Assembly (NCBI GenBank): GCA_034509735.1
Contig: JACGWO010000010.1
Coordinates: forward strand, 4,278,001-4,342,000
Source: Sesamum alatum
Taxonomy: Eukaryota > Streptophyta > Magnoliopsida > Lamiales > Pedaliaceae
Reading direction: 5' to 3'
Length of the DNA stretch: 64,000 nucleotides
The notes under the pieces were generated by a model. The model searched no databases and was not told the origin of the DNA. It saw only the letters and a list, made by a program, of their open reading frames with translations. Each line of letters opens with the position of its first letter. The stretch's first letter is position 1. Shown piece by piece: positions 48,402-60,690 of the stretch. A program made the position numbers and the translations under genes.

Positions 48402-48751
48402 CATGTAATAATTTTATATTTTGTATGTGAAACTTTCCCTTCCCCCATATGCAGTTTTATGGAATTAAATCATATGCTTTTTGTTGGTTTGTGGTCCCTC
48501 CCCTCATATGCAGTTTTAAAACTAATGTTGAAATATCAAGTTGTTTTTTTATTTCGAGTATGTGGGGTTGGAGGAATATTCTTATGTATTGTGATATTTT
48601 TACGTGTTTTCATGCGTCATGGTATGTTTTTGATTTCTTTATTATAGAAGGTATTATAGAAAGGTGAAGACTGGTTTTCAACTTTTAACTAAAGATTTAC
48701 AATGTTTAGAATTAGGGAGGAAATACATGGCAGTAAGGGACATTCCCATCT

Positions 48752-50515
48752 ATGTTGAACAGTTGGGTGCAATGGAAACAAGGCAGGGGAGTGTGGGTTT
48801 GCATGATAAGGGTGTGGATAAGATGGGTAGGTTGGAGGATGGAGGATGCTGTGGATTTAGATGATGATGCAGAGTTAGTGAACAATGACTATGATATATC
48901 AATTGAAATAGGTGCTTGTGACAAATTGTTCGAGGATTTTGTTGATGATACAGTAACTGATAAACCACCCACTGAAAGTGATGAGGTAGAGGTAGAGTCA
49001 AGTGGTTCTAGTGAGGGGAAGGAAGATGTTATGGGTAGTGATTGTGATATTGATTAAAACAAATTGAGTGATGGTGAACAGACTCAACAAAGCTACCCAA
49101 TATTCAATCCTGTTGAGATATTTGATCCAACATTCTTGTTGGGCATGTTGTTTAGCACGAAGTCCGAGCTTAAGAAGGTTATTCAAAGTCATGCAATTAA
49201 GACAAAAAGACATAATTTGCACAAAAAGTGACCCAAATTGGTACTATGCTATGTGTGGTGATAGAGAATGCGATTGGAGCTTACATGCTCATAAAGTGAA
49301 AGATGAATGCATTTTCAAATGAGGAATTACAATCTTAAACACACATGCTCCAAGCCTTTTAATCTTAGGAATATGAAATCGAGTTAGTTGTGTGATAAGT
49401 ACCTTGACAGGTTCAAATCAGATCCCGTCAGCAACTTTCTCCACATGTTTGTCAATTTTGTTTTGTTTTTTCACTCTTGGGCAGATTCTTGCTTTCCACT
49501 GTATTGTAGCCATATCTCTATTTTCTCGCAACCTCCTCAGCAGAAGCTCTCTAATCCATTCTAGCATAGTCAGTATTGATTTCTCCCAGCATCTAATATC
49601 ATCATATTTAAGGTCTCACATCAGTTGTTCAACAACATATCACACTTTACATTAGTGTTAAAGTATGATCTACTCCATTCTTTAGGGGGTTTATTAGCAA
49701 AACCAATCAAATGCAGTCTGATCTAGATCATGAAGTTCCTTCATTCTTGCCTTCAATTCACCTCTAGTGCATGCCTTTGCAGCCCTCCGTAAGACATGCT
49801 TAAATGATAACCCTCTAAAATGCATTCTTAAAGTTGTTGTTTATGTGCTTTACACATAATCTATGTGCAGTAGCAGACAACACCTTTTGAAATTCTTGAA
49901 TCAAACTCTTTTATTTGTCTGACATAAATACACATCTTTGCTTGATTTGAAATTTCCCAAGCCCTCCTTCTACAATATCAGAAACCACTCTCATGTTTCA
50001 CAGGCCCCTCTATTTACAATTTCACAACCCTCTCTGTATTCCCATCAAATATGATAACTTCCATTATCAGATTTCATGCTTTGATGAGGGTCAATATGCA
50101 ATGGACCTATCCAATCATTCATACTCTTGTAGGAAGTGAGTTCTTAGTGTCATCCCATGCAAATATGCAATTTCAGTCATTGTCAACCAAAATGATGATC
50201 CAGAAGCTTATACAGGTGATTTCTATTCTGTTGAAACTTAAAAGAGGTTATATGCAAGTGTAATAATGCCAATATGTGGTGATAACGTGTGGAATGAGAG
50301 TTGTTTTATACCTCCATTGCCACCAAACTTTGGCAGAAGAAGTGTGATGCCTTCAAGAGCAAGAAAGAGAGATCCATATGAGCTTATGATGAAGAATAAA
50401 AAAGGGAAAAAAGGTAATGGAAAGAAGCCGAAAAGGCGACAAACCACGGTTAAATAAGTGTGGTCAACAAAAACACAATGCCAGGACTTGTCCGCTCAAG
50501 AATTAGACATAACTA
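48752..50515. mobile_element. MULE transposase relic with an inverted middle section
   Basis: Plus strand 48860-49430 reads a MuDR-type N-terminus: FNPVEIFDPTFLLGMLFS, then SELKKVIQSHAIKTKRHN, then HTCSKPFNLRNMKS and KYLDRFKSDP. The next stretch makes sense only on the minus strand, from about 50040 down to 49430: CIYVRQIKEF, then FANKPPKEWSRSYF, then ILTMLEWIRELLLRRLREN and CPRVKKQNKIDKH. From 50045 the plus strand resumes with FDEGQYAMDLSNHSYSCRK and a C-terminus (SCFIPPLPPNFGR, then KKPKRRQTTVK). So the domain order of a MULE is kept, but the middle third is flipped. Stops make it inactive. Confidence 0.82.
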
Positions 50516-50559
50516 GTTGGAGATTTTGATACTATTGAAGACCTGAACAACGACCCCCG

Positions 50560-51015
50560 AGATTTCCCCCGGCTGCCGCAAACCCAGATATTTATCATGA
50601 TGCGCCCCTCACCCCCAACAAAGAAGCAAGATATCTCTTAACCCTATCCCTGAAACCACCACTCACCACCATACTCGACTTTTGAAAATTAATCTCTTGC
50701 CCCCACGTTCGAGCATATTACTCCAGAATCCTCCGGACCTCCCTTAAATGATCCTCTGTGGCTCTGCAGAACACCAAGATGTCATGAGCAAACAAAAGAT
50801 GAGAAATTGGTGGTGCATGAGGAGCAACCGCCACCCCATCCAGTCTCCCCCCATGTTCGGTTGCTTGAATCAAGTTAGAAAAAGCATCTGCACAGAAAAT
50901 AAACAAATGTAGCGACAACAAGTCACCTTGATGGATGTCTCTCTCCAGTCTAAAGAAACCAATTGATCCCCGTTCAGTGTTAGCGAGTACGACACACTTT
51001 TTTACTAGCAACATG
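50560..51015 (-). mobile_element. LINE (non-LTR) reverse transcriptase fragment
   Basis: On the minus strand: GFFRLERDIHQGDLLSLHLF, then FCADAFSNLI, then SHLLFAHDILVFCRA, and after a stop QEINFQKSSMVVSGG. This is the RT palm region and thumb start of plant L1-type LINEs. The active-site FADD reads FAHD, one catalytic Asp lost. The 5' part and the endonuclease are missing. Confidence 0.8.
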
Positions 51016-51357
51016 ACAATTATACTTCATTACACATGCGAAAACATTTTCGTTGAAATCCATACTTGTGATGGATAGGGTGGCCATCACAATGTTGTCA
51101 CGTTCATTTGGACGGAAATAATTGGCCCCTGACACATTCTCAACAGATATATCGTATTTCAACACAAGTGTAATTGGCCTTTAATGACTATATTTCTTCC
51201 GTTGCTAGTCTACAACAATTTCCATCGCAAATTTCATAAACATAATGTTGGTCGCATGTTCATTGCAAATTCCATCGCACAGTGATGACCTCTAATGAAT
51301 ATATTTCATACCTCACTAGGCTGCACCAAAATCAGTCGCCAATTTTTAATGGCGGCT

Positions 51358-51811
51358 TAAATGTATTTTTGGTCCTGTAATTTAGGCCATTTAGCGTTTT
51401 CATCATTTAACTTTCTAGGGTACTATTTTGGTCCTGTATATTTTTTAATTTTTTGTGATTTTAGTCATTTTTTCGCCGGAGTTCACCATTCTTGCTGGAA
51501 AAATGCATGTGCCTCTCACGTGACATTTTAAAAATTGGGACTTTTGTTCCTATTGACCCATTTCTATCAGAATTTTTGTCCTTTAACTTTCTAGAGTAAC
51601 ATTTTAGTCCTGCATCTTTTTAATTTTTTCGATTTTAGTCCTTTTTCTTTGTCGGAGTTCACCCTTCTCACCGGTGGAGGTGTACTCCGGCGAACAAAAG
51701 GACTGAAATTGTGAAAGTTAAAAGATACAGGACTAAAATGCTACCCTAAAAAATTAAAGGGTAAAAATGCCAAATGACCTCAGTTACGAGACCAAAAAAT
51801 ACAATTAATCC
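51358..51811. mobile_element. Palindromic MITE of the TTTTTGGTCCTGTAA family
   Basis: The left end ATGTATTTTTGGTCCTGTAA with CTTTCTAGGGTACTATTTTG is mirrored at the right by CAGGACTAAAATGCTACCCT and GAGACCAAAAAATACAATTA. GCCGGAGTTCACC-type blocks occur in both arms. Relatives lie at 45.3, 55.3 and 57.0 kb. Confidence 0.65.
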
Positions 51812-51983
51812 TTTTAACGACTATTTTGTTTCTGTCGCAATTCCATCACAAAATAGTTATATATAAACAATATTCGCTCATTCCTATTCCTAGACTTACA
51901 TTTCAGCACAAAACTTTCTCTATATATTAACAATAATTATTCACCACAACTCAATTAATTGTTTATGCATTTTGGGATGGAAT

Positions 51984-52450
51984 CACTACAAAAAATGAAT
52001 AACCCACTTAAAAAAATTACTATTGACTACAATTTTAATAGCTCAAGTTAAAAATTATAATAAAGAAATATTATTAATCACGGTTAAATAAAATTAATAT
52101 AAAAAATTAATTTTTTCACCATAAAAAAGTTATTTGCCACAACTAACAGCCTTGGTAAAACTATTTGTAATGACTTTTAGTCATGACAATTATTTTATCC
52201 ACTCCTCACAAAAATCACAGGTGACCGTGATCAATGACTATTTACTACGACTATTTATTATTAACCATGGTAATTAGCCATAATTAAATACAATATTTCT
52301 TATAATGACTTCCTACATTGTAATGAACACGACAACAAAATTGATCTAAAAATTAAGTTTTGACTATAGAGAATGAACATTTGCCATGATTAACTGTAGT
52401 CAAAACATTTTATATGATTTGTAACTTTGGCTAATAACCTCGCTAGCAGA
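51984..52450 (+). mobile_element. Possible CACTA-type end
   Basis: CACTACAAAAAATGAATAAC at 51984 looks like a plant CACTA (En/Spm) terminus and is followed by AT-rich sequence with repeated GCCACAACTA / GACTAT-like motifs. I could not find the opposite end, so this is tentative. Confidence 0.25.
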
Positions 52451-53363
52451 AGCAACGGTATATAGTTAATTAATTAGTATTTCACACGTTTTCACTTTTA
52501 AACCAAATAATTAGTCAATACCAAGAGTAACATTTCTCTTAGTTGATTAATGAATAAAGATATATATAGTGGATTAATAATTGGTTGGAACACAACACAA
52601 AGTACTTGTCAGACACTTTTGTTACAAGTAATTAATTAATAGCTCATAAAAAAATTTAAAGTTTCAAAAATTAGATTAAATGCCTATTTAATCATTTCTA
52701 ATTGCATTTCCCCATATATAATTAAACAAACAACAACTACAAAATACTAACAAATAAATAATTTATTAGCTAACAAAATTTGGATTTATCTAATGATAAT
52801 GCGTATTCGTATAATCAAATTAAACCGTCGGTATATATATAAGAAATTTTACTAGATATGACCTAAAAGGGCTGCCACTGGCGGTTTCGATGTTTAACTA
52901 ATACAAGACTAACCTAATAATTCAGATAATTGTATTTTTGCAACATTTTCTATTTTTGCCTCTAATTCAAGTTTATCTTCTTAATCTATTCTCTCCAAAT
53001 TTCTTCCGTCAGATCTTCATCCCCCCCAAAAAAAAAAAAAGAAAAAAAGTTTTGGTTAAAATTGATAATATTAAAATTTTAATTTGGAAAAATTATAATC
53101 TTAGTTCTTTAAGTATAAGGGGGTGACTATATTAGTCGCATACAAATATATTTTGAAAATTTTATTCTGTAATTTTAAAAACTTCAGACATTTAGGATAA
53201 AAATGATAGAAATTTGCTAAAATAATAAAAAAGGTGCATGCGACCTTAACCAGAAGTCCCTAATTATGCTGGTTACGTGCATATTTGAAGGCATATATGT
53301 AATAATTAAATGCTCTTTTCCACTTTGGGAATTTGCACTCCAATAATTTCTTGTTTGATTAGG

Positions 53364-53755
53364 TGGGTGTTTGGTTATATAAGCTTATTTGAAAGAACTT
53401 AAAAGACGCATACATCTTATAAGATGTTTTTAGATTTTATAAAATGTTAGATTTTATTTTTAAAATAAGTTCATGAAGTGTTTGGATAAAATACGATTAT
53501 AGAGCTTATAAGATGTTGGTAATGACAATTTATAATATTTAATCTGAACGAATTTGTCAAAATCTTAGAAATAAGTTGGTAACTCGATCCTTACTTGTTC
53601 TTTTTAAAGAGCTTTTAAGCTCATAACATCTCATTTTGAGAGATTATAAGATATTTTCTTAAACAATTTACGAAACACTTTGTAGTATTTTATAAATTTT
53701 CAAATATTTTATAAGATATTTTATAGAGCGTATAAGCTAACCCAAACACTGTGTA
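53364..53755. mobile_element. GTGTTTGG-type MITE
   Basis: The left end GTGGGTGTTTGGTTATATAA with GCTTATTTGAAAG is matched, inverted, by CGTATAAGCTAACCCAAACA at the right. ATAAGATGTT/ATAAGATATT motifs recur inside. No coding sequence. Confidence 0.5.
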
Positions 53756-53812
53756 GCTCTGTTTATGGCTAATCATTGTTTCTTGAAAGATCATTCCCTA
53801 TATATAATTACC

Positions 53813-54672
53813 GGTTTAATTGCATTTACTGTCCCGTATATTAGGGGTTGGCAAAATAAGGACATTAAATATAGGTGTAGCAAATACTGTCCTGAAATTA
53901 ATTTTTTTTTGGCAATTGTAGGACTCGCACTGAATTTTTTTTTGGCAATTGTAGGACTCCGGCCACTGAATTTTTTTTTGGCAATTGTAGGACTCCGGCC
54001 ACTGAATTTTTAAAAGTGGTCGGAATTTGCTGACGTGGACAAATTTAGGGTTTTTTAAATTGGAAAAAAAACTGACTGGGTATATTTTAAAAATATCCTA
54101 CCACATAAGTGCTGACATGGAAAAAAAAATATAAAATAAATTTTAAATTTATATTATGTATATAATTATATATTATATTATTATATAATATAAATTAATT
54201 TTTTAAATACTTTAATTTTTTTTAATTTATATTATATAATAATGTAATATATAAATATTTACATGTAAATTTAAAAATTTATATTATATAATAATTCTTT
54301 TATATTATATATTTTTTTAAAATTATATTTAAAATATAATTTTTTAATTTATATTATATAATAATTTTATTTTTATAATATATAATTATATATATAATAT
54401 AAATTTAAAATTTTATTTTATATATTTTTTTCATATCAGTGCTTATGTGGCAGGATATTTTTAAAATATGGCCAGTCAGCTTTTTCCCCAATTTAAAAAA
54501 CCCTAAATTTGTTCACGACAGCAAATTCCGGCCACTTTTAAAAATTCGATGGCCAGAGTCCTACAATTGTCAATAAAAAAGTTGATTCCAGGGTAGTATT
54601 TACCACCCCTATATGTAAGGTCCTTATTTTGCTACTCTCCGTAATATACAGGGCAGTAAATGCAATTAAGTC
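53813..54672. mobile_element. MULE-type palindromic MITE with a perfect 10-bp target duplication
   Basis: Ends GGTTTAATTGCATTTACTGT and, inverted, GACTTAATTGCATTTACTGC. Both sides are flanked by TATAATTACC (53803-53812, 54673-54682). The left arm contains three direct copies of a TTGGCAATTGTAGGACT unit (53910-54005); the right arm has a single inverse copy. The centre (54120-54420) is almost pure A/T. Confidence 0.8.
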
Positions 54673-55256
54673 TATAATTACCAGTTAGTAACTTCAAAAA
54701 TTGAAGGGGTAGAGAATGTAATTAGCCTATACTTTATGGGAGGCTAATATAATTTAATCATTAGAAAATCTACAAAAGCAAGTAAAAGTTAGAAAGTGAT
54801 ACATGAGCACCCAAATATAGAATTATGGATAATATAAGAATCGTGAAAATAACATCCATTTGATTCTTCGGGTTCTCGCCAATTCACGATTCATTGGCAT
54901 ATTCTAATTCAAATTTGAATTTGATCAAACTTGAATAAATTGTATGATAAATATAATATAATTATTGTATAATTGATGTATAATTCAAGTTTCCCAGTTC
55001 ATTTTATATATTTTTCCAGTGGTTTAACTGAAAAGAAAGTACGCAATATCCTCAGATAACCCCTACACAGAAAAGTTCTGAATTTCTCTAATTATATATA
55101 TGGTCATTTCTTGCAAGAAAACATAACCTCTTGATATCATCAGCAGAATGAAGGACTTCTTCAGAAATGATCAATTTGAATATAAATTTGGCAACCTATT
55201 GAGACTGGAATTGCTTATCTATATGGATTGAATTTTCTATTTTAAATTCTATTAGG

Positions 55257-55573
55257 TGTAAAGGCATTTTTGATCCTGTAATTGTACTTCATTATCGTTT
55301 TAGTCCTTTATCTTTTTAGGGTTTCAAAAAGCTGATGTAGTTTTTTAATTGTTACGATTTTGGTACTCCTTCCGCCGGAATTTCTTCAAAGTTGTCGAAA
55401 ATGTCTGACGTGGTGGCCAAATTTCAGATATTTCCGGCGATGTTGAAGAAATTCCGGTCGAAAGGAGGACCAAAATCGTGACAATAAAAAGTTACACGAC
55501 TTTTTTGAAACCCTAAAAAAATAAAGGATTAGAATAAAAATGGAGTATAATTACAGGACCAAATATGACTTTA
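55257..55573. mobile_element. Small palindromic MITE, about 0.3 kb, upstream of the germin-like gene
   Basis: TAAAGGCATTTTTGATCCTG at the left mirrors GGACCAAATATGACTTTAAT at the right; arms match over AGTCCTTTATCTTTTTAGGG. It ends about 175 bases before the TATA box of the germin-like gene. Confidence 0.6.
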
Positions 55574-55747
55574 ATTCAATCCTATTATGATTTATTTGAT
55601 ATACACATATATGCCATGCATGTATGCAAAAGTTACCTATATTGTATTTAAAAAAAAGATTTTGATGCGTGACGTATATATATTAAATGAAATAAAAAAG
55701 ATAATAAGATTCGAAATAGAAAATTCAATTCACAGCTCCAGTGTCAA

Positions 55748-55757
55748 CTATAAAAAC
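55748..55757 (+). promoter_or_regulatory. TATA box of the germin-like gene
   Basis: CTATAAAAAC lies 104-113 bases before the start codon, the expected distance for a plant gene with a leader of roughly 80 bases. Motif only. Confidence 0.5.
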
Positions 55758-55860
55758 TCCAATTTCTTATGTTGCACAAGGGATACCCTCTGAGCAAACA
55801 ATAGCTGACAGGAAAACTATAGATTAAGGAAACTTTTGATTAGTCGGATAAATTATCGTA

Positions 55861-56654
55861 ATGAAAATATCAGCATTTCACTTTACGTCGTTTATCGCCG
55901 TTCTAGCTGTCGTTTCTTCACCGGCGTATGCCTACGATCCCGACCCGTTGCAGGATTTCTGCGTAGCGGTCAATGACTCCAAGGCTGCTGGTAATTCCCA
56001 TTTCAACATGAAAATTTTCAGCCTATTTTCATATCTTTTTCCGGCAATATAATCCACATTTTAACACCCTGAATGAATTTTCATGCAGTATTTGTGAACG
56101 GAAAGATTTGCAGGGATCCCAAAACGGTCACGTCAGACGACTTTTTCATATGCGGTTTCAACAAGCCGGGAAATACATCAAATCCGTTTGGATCAAGAGT
56201 CACTCATGCTTTCGTTGATGATCTACCAGGGCTCAATACCCTCGGCATTTCTATGGTCCGCATCGACATTGAACCAAACGGTGTCAATCCGGCCCACGAG
56301 CATCCTCGTGCGTCTGAGATACTTGTGGTATTAGAAGGCACGCTCTATGTTGGCTTCATAACGACGAACCCTCCAAACCCGAACGACAAGAACAAGCTCT
56401 TCGCCAAGATCTTGCATCCTGGAGACGTGTTCGTGTTCCCAAAGGGTCTGATTCATTTCCAATATAATATCGGGAAAACCAGCGCAGTTGCAATAGCTAG
56501 TCTAAACAGCCAGAACCCTGGAATCATGACCTTATCAAAGGCCGTTTTCGGATCAGAGCCGCCTGTTAGGCCGGACGTTCTCACCAAGTCGTTCCAAGTC
56601 GACGAGGAGGTGGTCGAGGATCTCCAGTCACTGCCCTGGATGGGGAACAACTAG
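55861..56654 (+). CDS. Germin-like protein (cupin, secreted), two exons
   Basis: Exons 55861-55990 and 56089-56654 join in frame (130 + 566 nt) to 231 codons plus TAG. The first 23 or so residues form a signal peptide ending SSPAYA, followed by [10 protein letters not shown], the usual mature start. The two N-terminal cysteines (DFC and KICRDP) can form the family's disulphide. Germin box 1 is complete: [13 protein letters not shown] with the HxH and Glu metal ligands. Box 2 is [16 protein letters not shown] with the fourth ligand His. Germin-like proteins are apoplastic Mn-binding hexamers; some have superoxide dismutase or oxalate oxidase activity, and which applies here cannot be read from sequence. 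The single intron after the signal-peptide exon is usual for the family. Upstream is a TATA box and a MITE; a polyadenylation signal follows. It looks fully functional. Confidence 0.95.
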
Positions 56655-56688
56655 ACATGAGTTTATACTCTTCAGTGTGCCAGTGTAG

Positions 56689-56694
56689 AATAAA
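56689..56694 (+). terminator. Polyadenylation signal of the germin-like gene
   Basis: AATAAA 35 bases after the stop codon, followed by T/G-rich sequence. Position and motif fit; not tested. Confidence 0.45.
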
Positions 56695-57019
56695 AATGTG
56701 GCCTTCAATGTTAGCTTATTGTTGAAAATATTGTCTGAAGAAGGATGAATAATATGTCCGCTCCAAGTTCTGTTTGTCGTCGTATTCAGATTTGTGTATG
56801 ATCCTTGCAGGTTAAATGTCTGAATAAAGTACGTTTAAGTAATTCCTTTGTGAGTTACTATTACAGGAAGTTGATCATATCTGATACTTGTTGCAGACTT
56901 GTACGAAATAAATTCATTGAACTACTGTATGATATATTTATGGGAAGTATGCAATTTTAGCCCGTAAACATAAAGGGGTGACATATTTTTATCTTGATGA
57001 ATTGATTGCGCATGATCTA

Positions 57020-57432
57020 GTTAAATTGCAATTTTATTCCTGTAACTTAGGAGTTAGCATTTTAATTCTATACTTTTTTTTAATTTTTGCACGTCAGTCA
57101 TTTTTTCGTCGGTTCGAGTTCATCTCCATTGGTAAGAAGGGTGAACTCCGACGAAAATAAGAATTGAAATCGCGAAAAAATATAGGACCAATGTGCTATT
57201 GTAGAAAGTTGAAGCACAAAAATGATGGTAATTTGAGCCAATAGGAACTATAGTTAAAAGGTCACATGAGATGCACATGTATTTTCCGGCGAGAAGAATG
57301 AAATCAGGCAAAAAAAGGATTAAAATTTTATAAATTAAAAAGATACGGGGTGAAAATACTACTCTGGAAAGTTAAAGGATAAAAATACAAAATTACCTAA
57401 ATTAAGGACTAAAAAAATGCATTTGATCCTTC
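57020..57432. mobile_element. Palindromic MITE of the CTGTAACTTAGG family
   Basis: The left part AAATTGCAATTTTATTCCTG with GTCATTTTTTCGTCGG is mirrored by AGTTAAAGGATAAAAATACA and AAGGACTAAAAAAATGCATT at the right. The arms are more diverged than in the 51.4-kb copy. Confidence 0.5.
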
Positions 57433-57683
57433 AAAGATCAGATATCATATGTTCTATCAATCAAAGTTGTGTGCTTGGTGATTGGTGCTTGTAAATGTTA
57501 ATATCTATACTTGACGTATATGATAGTAATAAGCATTTACCTATAAGGGCATAAGAGTAATTTTCTTATATAAGCTACATAATAAATATATACATCCTAT
57601 CACACGAGATTTGACTTGAGAAGTATTATTTTGCCGAGGTGATTTTTTCTTTCATACATTCACTAAAAGTCACTACCACATCA

Positions 57684-57703
57684 TTGGCGCCGTTTGTGGG
57701 AAG
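57684..57703 (+). other. Primer-binding site of the LTR retrotransposon
   Basis: TTGGCGCCGTTTGTGGGAAG directly follows the 5' LTR. Plant Tat/Ogre-like Gypsy elements have very similar sites; the cognate tRNA is probably tRNA-Arg, but I did not check the match. Confidence 0.65.
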
Positions 57704-57723
57704 CCATCACCTCGATATTCAGA

Positions 57724-59053
57724 ATGCAAACCAGGTCGCGTGCTCCCGATGTTCAAGGGGTGGACAGTGCCCAAGAAACGCATGAAAACAGAGCAGAGCA
57801 AAACCCATATTGTGAACAGTCACCACAACATGTGATGAACCTTCCACCCTATGAACAGCCCCAACCGAACGGGAGGTCCTTCCCACCCCTTGAACAAGTA
57901 CCTCAGGAAGAATCTCCTTCTCCCCGTGAACAATCTCCACCCCTTGGCAAAGCACCACCCGGTGAACAAACACTACCCCCTGGGGGCAATTCCCCAAGAG
58001 TTCCACCCGAAGGTCCAATGACCCAGTTGACGCAATAGACTTTACTAACACTAATCTAGGATGCATACAATAAAGCAACCGCTTAGGCGATAGCTCAATT
58101 TGTGACTAATCACCACATGAACCTGCCCCCTCCTTCTCCTCGTCGAAGTCGATAAAAGTCCTCGGCTCCCGAGAAGAACGAGCAGAGGCGGGAGGAGGTG
58201 AATAACAGAGTCTCTAGACCGAAGGTTGCCCAGGAACAAGATCAACTCCCCCCCCCCAGCCAAGGCAACCCACGACACCCATACTCTCAAGGGGAATGGA
58301 GGACTCTTATCTCCCTTGGCAGTGGCTCCTCCAAGAGGTAGCCCTTTTTGCACGACAATCCTAGCCGAGGCATTTTTGGCCGGCGGGCGTTAAAGTGTCA
58401 AACCTCTCGGAGTATGATGGAACGGGAGACTCCTAAGAACACTTAGACAAATTTTATGCTAAAATTGATTGATATGACTTGAGTGATGCCGCCTACTACA
58501 AGTTCTTCCGGACTACGCTTACAAAATGCGCTCTAGCTTGGTTCAATCAATTGCTTGTTGGAACTATCTCCAGCCTCAAGCAGTTGACCCAACGTTTTGT
58601 TTACCTCACTTATCTATAAACAAGAAAGTCCCCAAAACGGCTGTATACTTTTTTACCATCCACCAGAAGGAAATGGAGTCGTTACGGGATTACATTATGA
58701 GATTCATGGAGGACATGCATGAGGTGCCCCACATTAACCACAAATTGTTGGCTAGCATTATCCAACAAAACTTACTTCTGGGAAGGTTCAAAGAGTTTAT
58801 AGTCGGAAAACCCCTGGACACTTTGGAAGACTTACACCTACTATCGCAAAAGTACATCAGAATCGAGGAATCCCAAGCTGCGGATCCTATCCGCAGTATC
58901 ATGAGAAAGGGTAGGAAGGAAGAAAATGAGCCGCGGAAGAAGGAGGAACGCAAGCATGTACCCTCTGCTGGATTTACGTACTACACCCCTTCAAACGCCC
59001 TTAGAGGAGAAATATTAGTCGTGGCGGAGCAACAAGGGTTGATTGACCAATGA
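57724..59053 (+). pseudogene. Degenerate Ty3/Gypsy gag of the LTR retrotransposon
   Basis: The reading starts MQTRSRAPDVQG with a Pro/Glu-rich head. After several stops comes the capsid-like part: LSEYDGTGDS, EHLDKFYAKI, FFRTTLTKCALAWFNQL, then, from the longest open stretch (58526-59053), ESLRDYIMRFMEDMHEVPHI and KPLDTLEDLHLLSQKYI. This is the gag (retrotrans_gag) domain of Tat-like Gypsy elements. At least one stop and a frame change (near 58610) break it. Confidence 0.78.
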
Positions 59054-59587
59054 CCGAGAAAAATGAAGGAAAATCTTAAGAGGCTAAGGTCTAACCTATA
59101 TTGTTGCTTCCACCGTGACCTCGGGCATACAACTAAGTAGTGTCATCACCTCCAAATTGAGAGAGAAAAATTGATCCAGTGGGGAAACTTGAAGGAGATG
59201 TCAACCAATATCCACGAAGATGCCAATTTGACCAGGAGGATGCGGTCGTGCACCCCATGGCGAGCTCTAGGCCACACATTCCATGATGAGCTCGAGCCAC
59301 GCGTCGAGCTCAAAACAAGGGGAGGGAGTCCCCACACCCCATGAAGAAGTCATCTCATGATCTATGAGGGATCGGCGGACAAAGACTCCCTCGCCAAGAA
59401 GTAGTAACCTTAAGTTCACATAGCATGAAAAAAATTATCTTTTGGCTATTCACTTGTAATAGGAGAAAGCTCGAGTAGGAGCTCAACATATCCTTCTTCC
59501 CTTTTGATTTCCCCTAAGACGTTGTAATGCGAACAATAAGTAATGAATTTAATTTTCTTGTCATAGTCTCAACAAAAAGAAATCACG

Positions 59588-60010
59588 AAAACTTTGCCTC
59601 CCCTTGAAGTTGGTAAAAGACTAGCTCGGGGACATGAGGAAGTATCCCTTGAGGTAATGTCCTCCTAGATAAAACTTGAGATCGTCATAAAGAATATCAC
59701 GCTAGAAACTTTGCCTCCCCTTGAAGTTGATAAAACCAGCTTCGGGACATGAGCAAGTATCCCTTGAGGCAATGTCTTCTTCGAGGAAACTTGAGATCAT
59801 CGTAAAAAACATCGCCCTGGAAACTTCGCATCCCATTGAAGTTGGTAAAAGACCAACTCCGGGACATGAGCAAGTATCCCTTGAGGCAATGTCCCAATAA
59901 ATGAAAATTGAGATCCTAGCCAAGAATATTGCTACGGAGACTTTGCCCCCCTTGAAGTTGGTAAAAGATCAACTCCTGGACACGAGCAAAAAGCATCTCT
60001 TGAGACAACT
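59588..60010 (+). repeat. Tandem array of about 115-bp units inside the LTR retrotransposon
   Basis: Units start at 59588, 59706, 59820 and 59938 (spacing 118, 114 and 118). Each begins AAACTTTGCCTCCCCTTGAA or close to it and contains GACATGAGCAAGTATCCCTT and GAGGCAATGTC. The fourth is incomplete. Confidence 0.85.
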
Positions 60011-60239
60011 TCGATAAAGATAACGAAAATACAATAACGGAACACGCCACAACATCCGACCATAAGAGTAAAAAAAAAGCCATCCCAAGTACTAAATACT
60101 ACCGAATTACATCTGACTATAGAAGTCGAAAGAAAAACATCCCAAGTACTATATATTGCGGAATTACGTGCCAAAACATTCGACTTTAAATATTGTCAAA
60201 TTATCCGTGGAAAGTCTACACTCCCCTATTGTCCTGGGG

Positions 60240-60690
60240 GGCTCCATTACGAGCAAGATCCCCATCTTCCTCCTAGAAGAGTGTCATCTTGAGGAGGAGA
60301 TCCCTAAGGATAAAACGGGGATCGAGCACTTCCTCCTCCTAGAGAAGTGTCATATCGAGGAAGAAAGCCCTAAGGGGGGAGGAGGTCGAGCACCCCCTCC
60401 TCCTAGAGAAATGTCATATCGAGGAAGAGATCTCCTCCTCCCGGAATGTGTCATCTCAAGGAGAAACCTCAGGGAAAAGGGGAGGTCGAGCACTTTCTCC
60501 TCCTAGAGGAAGGACATCTCGAGGAAGAGACCTCCCCCTCCTGGAATGTGTTATCCCAAGAAGGAAGCCCTCAGGGGAAAATGGAGGTCGAGCTCCCCAG
60601 TTTCCTGAGTGTCGGCACGAGGAGGAGAGCCTTAAGGGGAGAACAAAGGTCAAACACCTTCTCTTCTAGGATGAGTGTCGTCGAGGAGGG
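60240..60690 (+). repeat. Second tandem array, about 60-75-bp units
   Basis: CTCCTCCTAGAGAAGTGTCA and TCGAGGAAGAGATC-like blocks recur about seven times with changing length. Open frames across it (60156-60748) are products of the repeat and not genes. Confidence 0.7.

Noticed and set aside
51984..52450. Full CACTA transposon
   Set aside because: Only one terminus-like sequence; no matching opposite end and no transposase, so kept only as a weak feature.
59588..60010. Possible CRISPR-like array because of regular repeats
   Set aside because: Plant DNA; units of about 115 bases are contiguous tandem repeats without unique spacers.
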